From Adlercreutzia mucosicola DSM 19490 (GTDB lineage: Bacteria > Actinomycetota > Coriobacteriia > Coriobacteriales > Eggerthellaceae), in contig NZ_AUGK01000003.1 in assembly GCF_000422625.1 (NCBI RefSeq), positions 210,374 through 274,373 of the forward strand: DNA of 64,000 nucleotides, read 5' to 3'. Of the stretch, positions 17,014 through 32,984 are shown piece by piece. The notes under the pieces are model-generated. The model was not told the DNA's origin. It saw only the letters and a program-made list of their open reading frames with translations, and ran no database searches. Position 1 is the first letter of the stretch, and every line of letters begins with the position of its first letter. Position numbers and translations under genes: made by a program.

Positions 17014-18492
17014 TTAGTGCTCGGTGGCTTCAAGGCCCTTCGCGCTAAGAACGAGGGAAATGAGCTCCTGACGGGTGTGCACGCCGAGCTTCGCGTAAAT
17101 GCGGGCCACGTGGGTCTTCGCCGTGCTGCGCTCGATGGAGAGGTACTCGGCGATGAACGGTGCGCTTCTTCCCTCGGCAAGCAGTCCGAGCACCTCTTGC
17201 TCCCGGGCCGTCAGCTGCGCTTCGGCGGCCAGGCGGGCGATGGCGTCGACGGTTTCGCACTCGGAAGCGGTCGCGGAGGGAGACGCCGACAAGTCGAGGT
17301 TGTGGAAGGTGGCGGAGGCTTCTCCTTCGTCGGTCGCGGGGAGGGCCTCGCCATCGTTCGAGGTTTTGCCCTCGTCGTCGTGCGCGCCCCAGAACAAGTC
17401 GTCGAGGCTCTGCTCGTTGAGCAGGTAGAGGCCGCAGAACACCAAAAGGCAGATGATGACGGCATCGGCGAGGCTGGAGGAGAGCATCGCGGGCAGGGAG
17501 GGGGCGGCCAGGCTCACCAGGTAGATGAGGGCCGCCGGGCCCGTGAGCAGCAGGTACACGCCGCCCATGATGGTAGAGAACGGAATTTCGGCGTAGGTGG
17601 CCAGATCGAGCGCGACGACGATGATGCCCGTCCACACGATAATGCCCAGGGCGGTTTCCACGAACGCCACTGCCTCGGCGCCGAAGCTGCCGGACAGGCG
17701 CATGGCACACACGACAGCGGAAATAAGCACGAGGCAGCGGATGAGGGATATGTGGCTCGTATCGTCGTGGGCGATGGCGCTCAGCCACAACAGGGCCAGG
17801 GCGGCGAGGTAGGCCCCTCCGGTGAGGCCGGGCCCCAGGGGCATGGCGTTGGCCGAGGCGAGGTGCGCTACAAAGGCCAGCACGATGAGGCCTGCGGCCG
17901 GTCGGGCCCGCAAGATGATCTGTCGACGAACATGCACGGAGAGGGCAAAGCGGCCCTCGCCCGTCGCAGGATCGGGATCGAGGTGGGAAGCGGCGAGGGC
18001 GACGGCGAGGGCCATGCACACCGATGCGGCGAACAGCGCCGTGGGGGCGTCGAAGGGGAGAACGGAGCCGGTGAAGATGCCTCCCACGGTCGCTGTGACG
18101 AACACCTTCCGCATAGCGACATTGGAGAGGGAGAGGAGCGATTTGTACACGAATATCTCGAGAAACGTGCCCGCGATGGCCGTGATGCCGCTCCCCACCG
18201 GGGCCCAGGTGGGCACCGCGACGGCGAGGAAGGCGCCGATGAAGATGCCGATGAGGCTCAGGTAGGCGAGATGTTTCGCAGTGAATGATGCCACGAGGCG
18301 CGGTCCGGCCGCTATGACGAAGATGCTGGCCATAACGACGAAAAGGGAATGGGGCGAGCGCCCTCCGTCGATTTCGGCATAGAAGCGGAAGAACCATAGG
18401 CTGAGCAGGGTGGTACCGATGGCGCACAGGAAGATGGCCGCGAAAAGTCGGGCCGTTTTCCGGGCATTGCTCACTGTAGGACTTCCAACCAT
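17014..18492 (-). CDS. LuxR-type regulator with multi-pass membrane domain
   Basis: A 492-residue protein starting at ATG 18492 (RBS AAAGGCA). Residues ~12-350 contain about twelve hydrophobic segments. A polar, acidic loop follows (~360-420). The C-terminal HTH is LTAREQEVLGLLAEGRSAPF then IERSTAKTHVARIYAKLGVH. It lies ~220 bases upstream of the reductase on the same strand, so both could be read from one promoter or the regulator could control the internal one. Same family as the genes at 11.5, 37.7, 47.3 and 59.2 kb, but clearly diverged in the membrane part, as expected for different ligands. Confidence 0.87.
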   Translation of the reverse strand: MVGSPTVSNARKTARLFAAIFLCAIGTTLLSLWFFRFYAEIDGGRSPHSLFVVMASIFVIAAGPRLVASFTAKHLAYLSLIGIFIGAFLAVAVPTWAPVGSGITAIAGTFLEIFVYKSLLSLSNVAMRKVFVTATVGGIFTGSVLPFDAPTALFAASVCMALAVALAASHLDPDPATGEGRFALSVHVRRQIILRARPAAGLIVLAFVAHLASANAMPLGPGLTGGAYLAALALLWLSAIAHDDTSHISLIRCLVLISAVVCAMRLSGSFGAEAVAFVETALGIIVWTGIIVVALDLATYAEIPFSTIMGGVYLLLTGPAALIYLVSLAAPSLPAMLSSSLADAVIICLLVFCGLYLLNEQSLDDLFWGAHDDEGKTSNDGEALPATDEGEASATFHNLDLSASPSATASECETVDAIARLAAEAQLTAREQEVLGLLAEGRSAPFIAEYLSIERSTAKTHVARIYAKLGVHTRQELISLVLSAKGLEATEH

Positions 18493-18675
18493 GATCTGCC
18501 TTTAGGGGTAGACGAAGCGCGGCCCCCTCGTGCGCCGCTGTTGCTGCATGGTACCACAGGATAGCCGTCGAAGGCGCAGCCGGGAAGCTTTCCGGGACGC
18601 TCCGCGGCGCGGGCGAACAACGCCCCGTTCCAGGGGCATTTTCCAGACAATTTCCATAGCTGCTAAAAATTTTTC

Positions 18676-18704
18676 TTGACTCGGCCATCGCGCAATAGTA
18701 TTTT
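18676..18704 (+). promoter_or_regulatory. Sigma-70-type promoter of rpoBC
   Basis: TTGACT (18676-18681), a 17-base spacer and TATTTT (18699-18704) lie about 55 bases before the rpoB start. This is the best -35/-10 match in the window, and the upstream AT-rich run (TGCTAAAAATTTTTC) could act as an UP element. Confidence 0.8.
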
Positions 18705-18758
18705 AGCGAATTGCAACTTTTTTCAGATTTGCGATGGACGTGAAGGAGGAACAGCCTC

Positions 18759-22292
<3,534 letters not shown>

Positions 22293-22295
22293 AGC

Positions 22296-26717
<4,422 letters not shown>

Positions 26718-26744
26718 GCGCTCGTCAGGCTTGAGTGATTTGGA

Positions 26745-26780
26745 GAAGGTGGCCCGTGCGGGTCACCTTCTTCTTGTTGT
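26745..26780 (+). terminator. Terminator of rpoBC
   Basis: GAAGGTGGCCCG pairs with CGGGTCACCTTC (one G-T pair) over a 2-base loop, followed by TTCTTGTTGT. Confidence 0.9.
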
Positions 26781-26844
26781 ACGGGTATCATAGACGGGCT
26801 GGCAAAGTCCGAACGTGGGCGGCGCTTCGAGAGGAGTGTTGCCT

Positions 26845-26970
26845 ATGGAGATAATCCTGGAAGCTCTTAACGTGCTGGCGATGGTTTCGACCATCGCCGC
26901 TTTCATACTTGAGGTATGGAGAACATGGAGGGAGGATAAACGCGAGGATGTCGTGGGAAGAAAAGAATAG
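26845..26970 (+). CDS. 41-residue single-span membrane peptide, type I toxin-like
   Basis: ATG 26845 follows GAGAGGAG at ideal spacing. The product begins MEIILEALNVLAMVSTIAAF, a single hydrophobic helix (~3-24), and ends in a highly charged tail (WRTWREDKREDVVGRKE). That layout matches small holin-like or Fst/TxpA-type membrane toxins. The TAG stop lies in the stem of a hairpin that works as a terminator on the opposite strand. It is too short to be certain from coding statistics, but RBS, hydrophobic core and the facing antisense transcript support it. Confidence 0.6.
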   Translation: MEIILEALNVLAMVSTIAAFILEVWRTWREDKREDVVGRKE

Positions 26971-27049
26971 GGGCTAGCTGCCACTAACCCCTATTCAAAA
27001 CAACCCGCGCCGCCCGACCGGAGTATAAGGTCACTCGGGCTTTACCGGT
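26957..27049 (-). ncRNA. Putative antisense RNA overlapping the 3' end of the membrane peptide gene
   Basis: On the minus strand an extended -10 TGCTATACT (27056-27064) predicts a start near 27049. The RNA would contain an internal stem (GCCCGA/TCGGGC around 27010-27040) and end at a 9-bp hairpin GAATAGGGG/CCCCTATTC (26965-26973 with 26988-26996) followed on that strand by TTTTCTT. The plus strand lacks a T-run there, so the terminator faces the antisense direction. Length is about 90 bases. It overlaps the last codons of the peptide gene, as in type I toxin-antitoxin pairs. Confidence 0.5.
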
Positions 27050-27096
27050 ATCTGCAGTATAGCATGCTCGCCTGCGAAGAGAAAGCAGTGTCACCT

Positions 27097-27636
27097 ATGG
27101 TTGATAAGACGTACATCCCTGAAGGCGAGGTGCCCCCGGCCTCGCAGATCGGCGCCACGCTGGAAGCGCTTGGCGCCACGATTGCCGCGCGGCACGAGGC
27201 GGGGGAGGGCAGCTACACCTATCGGCTTCTGACCGGCAGCGTAGATGGCGTGCTGAAGAAGGTCATGGAAGAGGCCGGGGAAGTGGCCCTGGCTGCCAAG
27301 GACGTGGAGGGCTGGGCCACCTCGTCGCTGGCCGCGGCCGTGGCTTTGGACACGGCGGCGAACGGGACCGGTGCGGGGACTGGCCCCGTCGACGCTGCTG
27401 GGGCGCTGGCTGATTCTGATGCCCTTTCGGTGCAGCTTCCGCCCGAGTACGGCGAGGCGGTGGACCATCTGCGCTACGAGGCCGCCGACGTGGTGTATCA
27501 TTTGCTGGTAGTGCTCGAGCGCTACGGCATCTCGCTCGACGAGTTCGCCGCCGAATTGAACATGCGCATGGCCGACGAGGAACGTCCCGCCGGCGCCGTG
27601 CGCCTGCACGGGGAATATGTGAGAAGGGGAAAGTAG
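27097..27636 (+). CDS. hisE: Phosphoribosyl-ATP pyrophosphatase with internal insertion
   Basis: A 179-residue protein catalysing PR-ATP to PR-AMP, the second step of histidine synthesis. I chose ATG 27097; ATG 27064 has no RBS and overlaps the antisense promoter. The MazG-like core is split: SYTYRLLTGSVDGVLKKVME and EEAGEVALAAKD (~39-69), then LRYEAADVVYHLLVVLERYG (~125-144). Between them is a ~50-residue Ala/Gly-rich insertion (GTGAGTGPVDAAGALADSDA) not found in typical ~90-110-residue HisE. The catalytic EExxE and ExxD motifs are intact. It lies two bases before glmM, likely one operon; no other his genes are in the window. Confidence 0.87.
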   Translation: MVDKTYIPEGEVPPASQIGATLEALGATIAARHEAGEGSYTYRLLTGSVDGVLKKVMEEAGEVALAAKDVEGWATSSLAAAVALDTAANGTGAGTGPVDAAGALADSDALSVQLPPEYGEAVDHLRYEAADVVYHLLVVLERYGISLDEFAAELNMRMADEERPAGAVRLHGEYVRRGK

Positions 27637-27638
27637 CC

Positions 27639-29066
27639 ATGGCCCGATTGTTTGGAACCGATGGTGTGCGTGGTATCGCCAACGTGGAACTCACCTGCGA
27701 GATGGCCTACCGCCTGGGTCAGGCTGCCGCCATGTACCTGGGCAAGACCATCGTGGTGGGGCGCGATACGCGGCGTTCCGGCGACATGCTGGGCGCGGCG
27801 CTTTCCGCGGGCATCATGAGCGCGGGCGGTACCGTGCTGGAGGCCGGCGTTATTCCCACGCCCGGTGTGGCCCTGCTCGTGCGCGAAATGAAGGCGGCGG
27901 GCGGCGCGGTTATCTCCGCCTCTCACAATCCGCCGGAGTACAACGGCATCAAGCTGTTCGACTCGGCGGGCTTCAAGCTGCCTGACGCGGTGGAGGACGA
28001 GATCGAGCGCTTCATTGTCGCGGGCGGCCTGGAGGGCCAGGTGGCGCGTATGGAAGAGGCGGCTTGGGATGCGTCCCAAGAGGCGACTGGTGCGGCCGCC
28101 GCCGATGCGACGAGCTATCTGGCATCGGAGATATCTATGCCCTCGGGCGGCTCGCTGGGGGTCATCGTGCCTTTGGAGCAGGCCCAGGAGATCTACATCA
28201 ACCACGTGGTGCGCTCCATCCAGGACCAGGGTATTAGCTTCTCCGGGCTGCGCATCGCGCTTGACACGGGTCACGGCGCGTCGGCCCTCACAAGTCCCGA
28301 GGCGCTGCGGCGTCTGGGCGCCGAGGTTGTCGTTATCAACGATGATTACGATGGCATGGACATCAACGTGCAGTGCGGTTCCACCCATTTGGAGCCCCTG
28401 CGCATGCTGATGGCGGAATCCGGCGCCGATGTGGGCATCGCCCATGACGGCGACGCCGATCGCGTGATGATCATGTGCCCCGACGGCACCGAGGTGGACG
28501 GCGACATGGTGGAGGCCGTGTGCGCTCTGGATATGAGCGAGCGCGGCGTGCTGACGGGCAACTGCGTCGTGTCCACGGTGATGGCGAACTTCGGGTTCGT
28601 CCGCGCCATGCGCGAGGCCGGCATTAACGTGGTGCAGACGAAGGTGGGCGACCGCTACGTGCTGGAGGCCATGCGCGAGGGCGGCTACGCCATCGGCGGT
28701 GAGCAGTCGGGTCACATGATTTTGCTGGAGCACAATTCCACGGGCGACGGCCTGATGACGGCCTGCCAGTTCCTTGCCGCCGTGCTGCGCTCGGGAAAGC
28801 CCCTGTGCGAGGCCATCGGCGTGATGGAGAAGATGCCCCAAACCCTCATCAACGTGCGGGTGCGCGACAAGCACGCTGTGGACGGCAATGCCGAGGTGGC
28901 CGCCGCCGTGGCCGCCGCGGAGGAGGCGCTCGCCGGCGACGGCCGGGTGCTCCTGCGCCCGAGCGGCACCGAGCCGGTGGTGCGCGTGATGGTGGAGGCG
29001 GCCGACCCCGCCGAGGCCGAGCGCCATGCCCAGGCCATCGCCGCCGTGGTGGAGGCCTCTGTCTAG
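27639..29066 (+). CDS. glmM: Phosphoglucosamine mutase
   Basis: A 475-residue protein converting glucosamine-6-P to glucosamine-1-P for UDP-GlcNAc and peptidoglycan synthesis. Landmarks: RLFGTDGVRGIAN at the N-terminus, the phosphoserine loop ISASHNPPEYNGIK (~100), the Mg loop DGDADR (~273), the sugar loop GGEQSGH (~355) and the phosphate-binding RPSGTEPVVRVM near the C-terminus. It is about 25 residues longer than usual because of an Ala-rich insertion at ~140-165 (ASQEATGAAAADATSYL). The start overlaps the hisE unit closely. Its stop overlaps the convergent membrane gene by four bases. Confidence 0.97.
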   Translation: MARLFGTDGVRGIANVELTCEMAYRLGQAAAMYLGKTIVVGRDTRRSGDMLGAALSAGIMSAGGTVLEAGVIPTPGVALLVREMKAAGGAVISASHNPPEYNGIKLFDSAGFKLPDAVEDEIERFIVAGGLEGQVARMEEAAWDASQEATGAAAADATSYLASEISMPSGGSLGVIVPLEQAQEIYINHVVRSIQDQGISFSGLRIALDTGHGASALTSPEALRRLGAEVVVINDDYDGMDINVQCGSTHLEPLRMLMAESGADVGIAHDGDADRVMIMCPDGTEVDGDMVEAVCALDMSERGVLTGNCVVSTVMANFGFVRAMREAGINVVQTKVGDRYVLEAMREGGYAIGGEQSGHMILLEHNSTGDGLMTACQFLAAVLRSGKPLCEAIGVMEKMPQTLINVRVRDKHAVDGNAEVAAAVAAAEEALAGDGRVLLRPSGTEPVVRVMVEAADPAEAERHAQAIAAVVEASV

Positions 29067-29818
29067 CGCGACTCCCGGGCGCTGCGCCACGCCTTCATGC
29101 ACCGGCGCAGCCAGAGCAGGGCGAGGATGAGCCACGCAACGAGGTTGACTGCGAGCGCGGGGAGGGGAAGGCCCAGGGCGTCAGGCGTGCCCGTGGCCGC
29201 CGCGACGCAGCTGCCGGCGAGAAACCCCACAGGGCTTGCCGCGACGAGCGGCGCCCACTGCGGCCCGAGCGCACCGAGCAGCGGCAGCATACCGGCAACG
29301 ACGAGGGGCCAGGCCCATCCGTTCGTGCGCATCTGGTCGGCAGCGCGCAGGCCGCATCCGCAGAACAGCACGAGAACGGGCAGACTGCCCACGGCCGTCA
29401 GCGGCACGGCCGGCCCAAGACAGCCCCGAGGTGCGCCCGCGAGCGCCAGGCACACGGGGACGAGTACCGTGCATCCCACGGCGCCGACGATCACCTTCGC
29501 CGCTACGATAGCCTCCAGGCTCGCGCCTCCCCGCACCATGACGTCGTAGGTGCCGTGGGCGTCCTCCTCGCTCATGGCGAACAGGGTGACGACTCCGCCC
29601 GCCTCCAGGGTGGGCAGGATCGTCGCGAAGGCCATGAGGAAAACGGCGAAGCCGGGCGTTGCGGTCAGCTCGTCGGCCAGCGTGGCCCCGAAGAGCCATG
29701 AGAAGGCCGCGGCCACTGCCGCGCACAGAAGCACCGTGGGATTGCGCAGGGCGCAACCCGCATCGCGCGCGACAAGTGCGCCGATGATGCGCGGCGTCGC
29801 GCGCTCCTGTTGCTCCAT
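29063..29818 (-). CDS. ABC-2/CcmB-like six-helix membrane protein
   Basis: A 251-residue integral membrane protein. ATG 29818 is preceded by GGAAGGAAAG. Six hydrophobic segments follow a short cytoplasmic N-terminus. Two features point to ABC export permeases of the ABC-2/CcmB type: the polar loop FAMSEEDAHGTYDVMVRGGA after helix 2 resembles the EkExGTle coupling motif, and the helix spacing fits. No ATPase is adjacent on this strand. It is divergent from the LytTR gene and shares its AT-rich promoter region, and the ABC genes at 31.2-32.9 kb could supply the ATPase. Substrate unknown. Confidence 0.7.
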   Translation of the reverse strand: MEQQERATPRIIGALVARDAGCALRNPTVLLCAAVAAAFSWLFGATLADELTATPGFAVFLMAFATILPTLEAGGVVTLFAMSEEDAHGTYDVMVRGGASLEAIVAAKVIVGAVGCTVLVPVCLALAGAPRGCLGPAVPLTAVGSLPVLVLFCGCGLRAADQMRTNGWAWPLVVAGMLPLLGALGPQWAPLVAASPVGFLAGSCVAAATGTPDALGLPLPALAVNLVAWLILALLWLRRCMKAWRSARESR

Positions 29819-29862
29819 GACCGTCTTTCCTTCCCTTATCTTTCCGCTCGCCATTATAATAA

Positions 29863-29872
29863 ACGGCGCAAC
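29863..29872. promoter_or_regulatory. Shared divergent -10 region
   Basis: ATTATAATAA gives TATAAT on the plus strand (29865-29870) toward the LytTR gene and TATAAT on the minus strand (29863-29868) toward the membrane gene. One AT-rich core therefore could serve both, which implies mutually exclusive firing. The -35 elements are weak. Confidence 0.55.
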
Positions 29873-29890
29873 CGACTGGGAAGAGAAGCT

Positions 29891-30838
29891 ATGGCCTCAG
29901 AGACCTTCGCCACCGAATACCTCTCCATCGAAGCGCTCATCCGCGCGGAGGCGGGGCAGGCGTGCCGCAGCGTGCACGTGGAATGCGCCCGCGAGACGAG
30001 CCTGCGCGCCCGCCAGGCCGTCGCCGAGATCCAGGGTGCGCGCCGCGGTGCCTACTTTCTGGAAGACGACGGCGGCTTCGACCGCGATACGACGCGGTCC
30101 TATCTGCGCTTTTTCGCTCGGCTCGCCGGACGGGACGGCACGGCGGTTGGGGACGCCCTGGCCCATTTCGGCCTGGAGGGGTGCACCCGTTCTCTGGTGG
30201 CGAAGCTCGCGCCCGAGCAGCGTGCCCTGCTCGCCTTCGCCCGCATGAGCCTCTTCGAGCCGGAGCTGTGCTTCTGCGAACGGCCCCTGCTGGATTTAAG
30301 CGCTCCCTCCCGTGCCCTCGTGCTGGCGTGGATCGCCGAGCGCCATGAGGCCGGCACCGTGTTCGTCACCGTGGGCCAGCCCCTGCGCGAGGCGCTTCTT
30401 TTGCCGGGGCGGGCGTTTTGGGAAGAAGAGGGGCGCCTGTTCGCGGCCGATGTGGAGGAGGCGGACGTCGAGGAGGACGATGGCTTTTCCGACGAGGTGC
30501 GCGTGTGCAAGATCGCCGCGAAGGCCGGCGACGCCACATTGCTGCTCGACCCTCGCGACATCGACTTCATCGAGAGTGCCAACCGGGTGAACTACGCGAG
30601 CGTGCGCGGCGAGCTGTACCCCACGAGCCTCACCATGGACGAGCTGGAGGCCGAGCTCGGCCGCTTCGGGTTCTTCCGCTGCCACCGCTCCTATATCGTG
30701 AACGTGCAGAAGGTGGCTCGCGTGGAGCGCTACACCCGCAACACCTTCAACCTCGTGCTGTCCGACGCGGTGCATACCTCGCTGCCGCTGTCGAAGGGCC
30801 GAGCCGAGGCCATGCGCGACCGTTACGGCTGGAAGTAG
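29891..30838 (+). CDS. LytTR regulator with degenerate ABC-ATPase-like N-terminus
   Basis: A 315-residue protein starting at ATG 29891 (RBS AAGAGAAG). The C-terminal ~100 residues are a LytTR DNA-binding domain (DPRDIDFIESANRVNYASVR, FFRCHRSYIVNVQKVARVER). The N-terminal 200 residues resemble the second half of an ABC ATPase: LAPEQRALLAFARMSLFEPE in the signature position and LCFCERPLLDLS in place of Walker B (LLLDEPxxxLD). No Walker A loop is visible, so ATP hydrolysis is unlikely. Related ABC-LytTR proteins in Firmicutes sit beside ABC-2 exporters. Here a small membrane protein, an ABC ATPase and an ABC-2 permease follow, which are probable targets. Confidence 0.8.
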   Translation: MASETFATEYLSIEALIRAEAGQACRSVHVECARETSLRARQAVAEIQGARRGAYFLEDDGGFDRDTTRSYLRFFARLAGRDGTAVGDALAHFGLEGCTRSLVAKLAPEQRALLAFARMSLFEPELCFCERPLLDLSAPSRALVLAWIAERHEAGTVFVTVGQPLREALLLPGRAFWEEEGRLFAADVEEADVEEDDGFSDEVRVCKIAAKAGDATLLLDPRDIDFIESANRVNYASVRGELYPTSLTMDELEAELGRFGFFRCHRSYIVNVQKVARVERYTRNTFNLVLSDAVHTSLPLSKGRAEAMRDRYGWK

Positions 30839-31031
30839 AAGCCGCTGCGGAATCTGCGCGCGGGGCCCTCCCGCCGGCCTTGCCCTGCTCCTCTCGTGCG
30901 CCCGTGGGCTCCTCTCGGGCAGCCGATGCGCGCGTCGTGCAGAAGATATTGCAGGCAGCGGTCGCTTTTCCGATCATGGGCCCCGTCAGTTCACCGGCGC
31001 TCTCGCGGCGCCCTGAAAGAGAGGATTTCCC

Positions 31032-31244
31032 ATGATCACGACCCACGCCCTCACCATTCTGATTGGTGCCCTCGCCTTCGCCTTCGTGCTTATCGGCGCG
31101 GGGGTGGTGTACCTGCAGCGCCATATCGACGAAGGCCTCGCCAAGGTGAACAAGCGCTTGGACGCCCTAGAGCCCGGCCACTCCGCCTCGGCCGAGACCG
31201 GCGACGCCGCCGTGGCCGTCGGCACCTTGAGAGCCGCTCGATGA
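31032..31244 (+). CDS. Small membrane protein ahead of ABC exporter genes
   Basis: A 70-residue protein. ATG 31032 follows AGAGAGGA. One hydrophobic helix (residues ~5-28, LTILIGALAFAFVLIGAGVV) is followed by a short amphipathic coiled coil (QRHIDEGLAKVNKRLDALE) and an Ala-rich tail. The stop overlaps the ATG of the ABC ATPase (ATGA), so translation is coupled. It is probably an accessory or regulatory subunit of the exporter; no family recognised. Confidence 0.75.
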   Translation: MITTHALTILIGALAFAFVLIGAGVVYLQRHIDEGLAKVNKRLDALEPGHSASAETGDAAVAVGTLRAAR

Positions 31245-32086
31245 GCGCGGCCATTCTCTCCATGGAGGCGGTGGGTCTGAGCTTCGGCGACAAGCGCGTG
31301 CTCGACAACCTCACCTTCTCGGTGCGTCGCGGCGAGGTATTCGGCTTCCTGGGTCCGTCGGGAGCCGGTAAGACCTCCACCATCAAGCTGCTTACGCGCC
31401 AGCTCTCTCGCGACGGGGGTCGCATCAGCCTGCTGGGGCGCCCCCTCGAGCGCGCGACAGAGGCCGACTATGAGCGGGTGGGCATCCTGTCGGACACGAG
31501 CGCTCTGTACGACCGCATGTCCATCGCCGACAACGTGGAGCTCTATGCGCGGCTGCGCGGGGTAGGGCGACGTCGGGTGCCCATGCTGCTTCAGCGGCTC
31601 GGCCTGGCCGAGGATGCCAAGACGCTCGTCAAGCACTGCTCGAAGGGCATGCGTCAGCGCGCGGCCCTTGCGGCGGCCCTCGTGCACGAGCCGGAGCTGC
31701 TGTTCTTAGATGAGCCGACAAGCGGGCTCGACCCTGTGGCTCGTGCCGAGGTTCACAAGCTGCTCGCCGACCTGCGCGCCCGGGGCGCGACGGTGTTCCT
31801 CACCACCCACGACATGGCCGAGGCGGAGACGGTATGCGACCGCGTGGCCATCCTGGCCGACGGTGCCATTGCCGCCTGCGACGACCCCGACGAGCTGAAG
31901 TTGCGCTATGCTCGCAACCGCATCGCGGTGCGCACCCGCACGCGCGGCACGCTGGAGCTCTCCAAAGACCCCGCCGATGTCGCAAAGCTGCCCGAGCTGG
32001 CCTGTGCCGGCGAGCTGCTCGCGGTGCATTCCGACGAGCCGAACCTGGAGGAAGTGTTTCTGGAGTTGACGGGAAGGGAGTTCTGA
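31241..32086 (+). CDS. ABC transporter ATP-binding protein
   Basis: A 281-residue ATPase of the drug/Na+ exporter (CcmA/NatA-like) type. Walker A is GPSGAGKTST (~39-48), the signature is CSKGMRQRAALAAAL (Ser-Lys-Gly variant of LSGGQ), Walker B is LLFLDEPTSGLD, and the H-loop is TTHDMAEAE. A C-terminal ~70-residue domain typical of exporter ATPases follows. It overlaps its neighbours on both sides (ATGA and TGATG), so it is part of a tight operon with the small membrane protein and the ABC-2 permease. Confidence 0.93.
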   Translation: MSAAILSMEAVGLSFGDKRVLDNLTFSVRRGEVFGFLGPSGAGKTSTIKLLTRQLSRDGGRISLLGRPLERATEADYERVGILSDTSALYDRMSIADNVELYARLRGVGRRRVPMLLQRLGLAEDAKTLVKHCSKGMRQRAALAAALVHEPELLFLDEPTSGLDPVARAEVHKLLADLRARGATVFLTTHDMAEAETVCDRVAILADGAIAACDDPDELKLRYARNRIAVRTRTRGTLELSKDPADVAKLPELACAGELLAVHSDEPNLEEVFLELTGREF

Positions 32087-32859
32087 TGCAAGCGAATCTG
32101 CGCAAGTTGGGCGCCCTTATCGCCAAGGACGCCGCCGATCTCGCCAAGAACCCGACCATGATCCTGTGCGTGCTGATGCCGGTGGGGTTCGCCGTGTTCT
32201 ACCGGTTCTTCATCGGGGATATGGGCCTGGCCGGTTCGCTGCGCGGCGACGGAGGCCTGGGCGCGAGCCCCCAGGTGACGTCGGTCGTCCAATACATCGT
32301 GCTGTCGATGTCGCTGTGCCTGTCCATCGGTATGGGCGCCTCTGTGTCGCTCATCTACGGGCTGGCCGAGGAGAAGGAGAAGCACACCCTGCGCACGCTC
32401 ATGCTGGCGAACGTGAGCGCCGAGCAGCTCATGCTGGCCAAGGGGTTCGTGGCCTTCGTCCTGACCATAGCGACCGAGTTGGTGTGCTTCGCCGTGTCGG
32501 GGGCTCCGTGGAGCCTGGCAGGGTGGTATCTGCTCCTCGGTAGCGTGGGGGCGGTGCCCGTCATCCTGGTGTCGCTCGTAGTGGGGCTCGCCTCGCGCGA
32601 CCAGATGACCGCGGGCCTGTACAGCGTGCCGGTGCTCCTGCTGACCATGGCGCCCATCTTCGGCAGTTTTTCCGAGGGTATCCGCGCGGTCGTGTGCTTC
32701 GCACCCACGGGAGGCGCGGACGAGCTGCTGCGCCTTATCGTCAGCGGAAGCCTGACGCCGGCGGCTGCGGTGGCGCCCCTCGCGGTGACGACCGTGTGGA
32801 TGGTGGCGGCCGTAGTGGCCTTCAAGCTGCTCTACCGCCGCCTCCTCCGCGATAACTAA
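32086..32859 (+). CDS. ABC-2 type transporter permease
   Basis: A 257-residue membrane protein with six predicted helices and a large extracytoplasmic loop after helix 1 (residues ~40-65). The cytoplasmic coupling loop has the ABC-2 hallmark EEKEKHTLRTLMLANVS. It starts in the stop codon of the ATPase gene (TGATG). Together with the ATPase it should form an exporter of lipid, peptide or drug type; substrate is not inferable. The preceding LytTR protein is the probable regulator. Confidence 0.9.
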   Translation: MQANLRKLGALIAKDAADLAKNPTMILCVLMPVGFAVFYRFFIGDMGLAGSLRGDGGLGASPQVTSVVQYIVLSMSLCLSIGMGASVSLIYGLAEEKEKHTLRTLMLANVSAEQLMLAKGFVAFVLTIATELVCFAVSGAPWSLAGWYLLLGSVGAVPVILVSLVVGLASRDQMTAGLYSVPVLLLTMAPIFGSFSEGIRAVVCFAPTGGADELLRLIVSGSLTPAAAVAPLAVTTVWMVAAVVAFKLLYRRLLRDN

Positions 32860-32892
32860 TGTCCGGATCGGCCTCCTCCAATTGCAAGGAGG

Positions 32893-32961
32893 GGGTCGAA
32901 TTCATTGTAAACAGCAGGTTGAAATAGTTGCAAAGAGTGGGTTAAAATTGTTGCAAAGAGC
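32893..32961. repeat. Three tandem 23-bp repeats upstream of the DUF4143 ATPase gene
   Basis: Units are 32893-32915, 32916-32938 and 32939-32961, each exactly 23 bp. The second and third agree at about 19 of 23 positions (GGTT-AAAT-GTTGCAAAGAG); the first is more diverged (ATTGTAAACAGC). ATTGCAAGGAG just before the first looks like the end of a fourth unit. They finish 23 bases before the start codon, so they overlay the promoter and 5' leader. Confidence 0.85.
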
Positions 32962-32984
32962 AGATCGCCTAATTTGGAGCAGCC

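Noticed and set aside
32893-32961. Regular repeats could suggest a CRISPR array
   Set aside because: Units are contiguous 23-mers without spacers, only three in number, and there are no cas genes.
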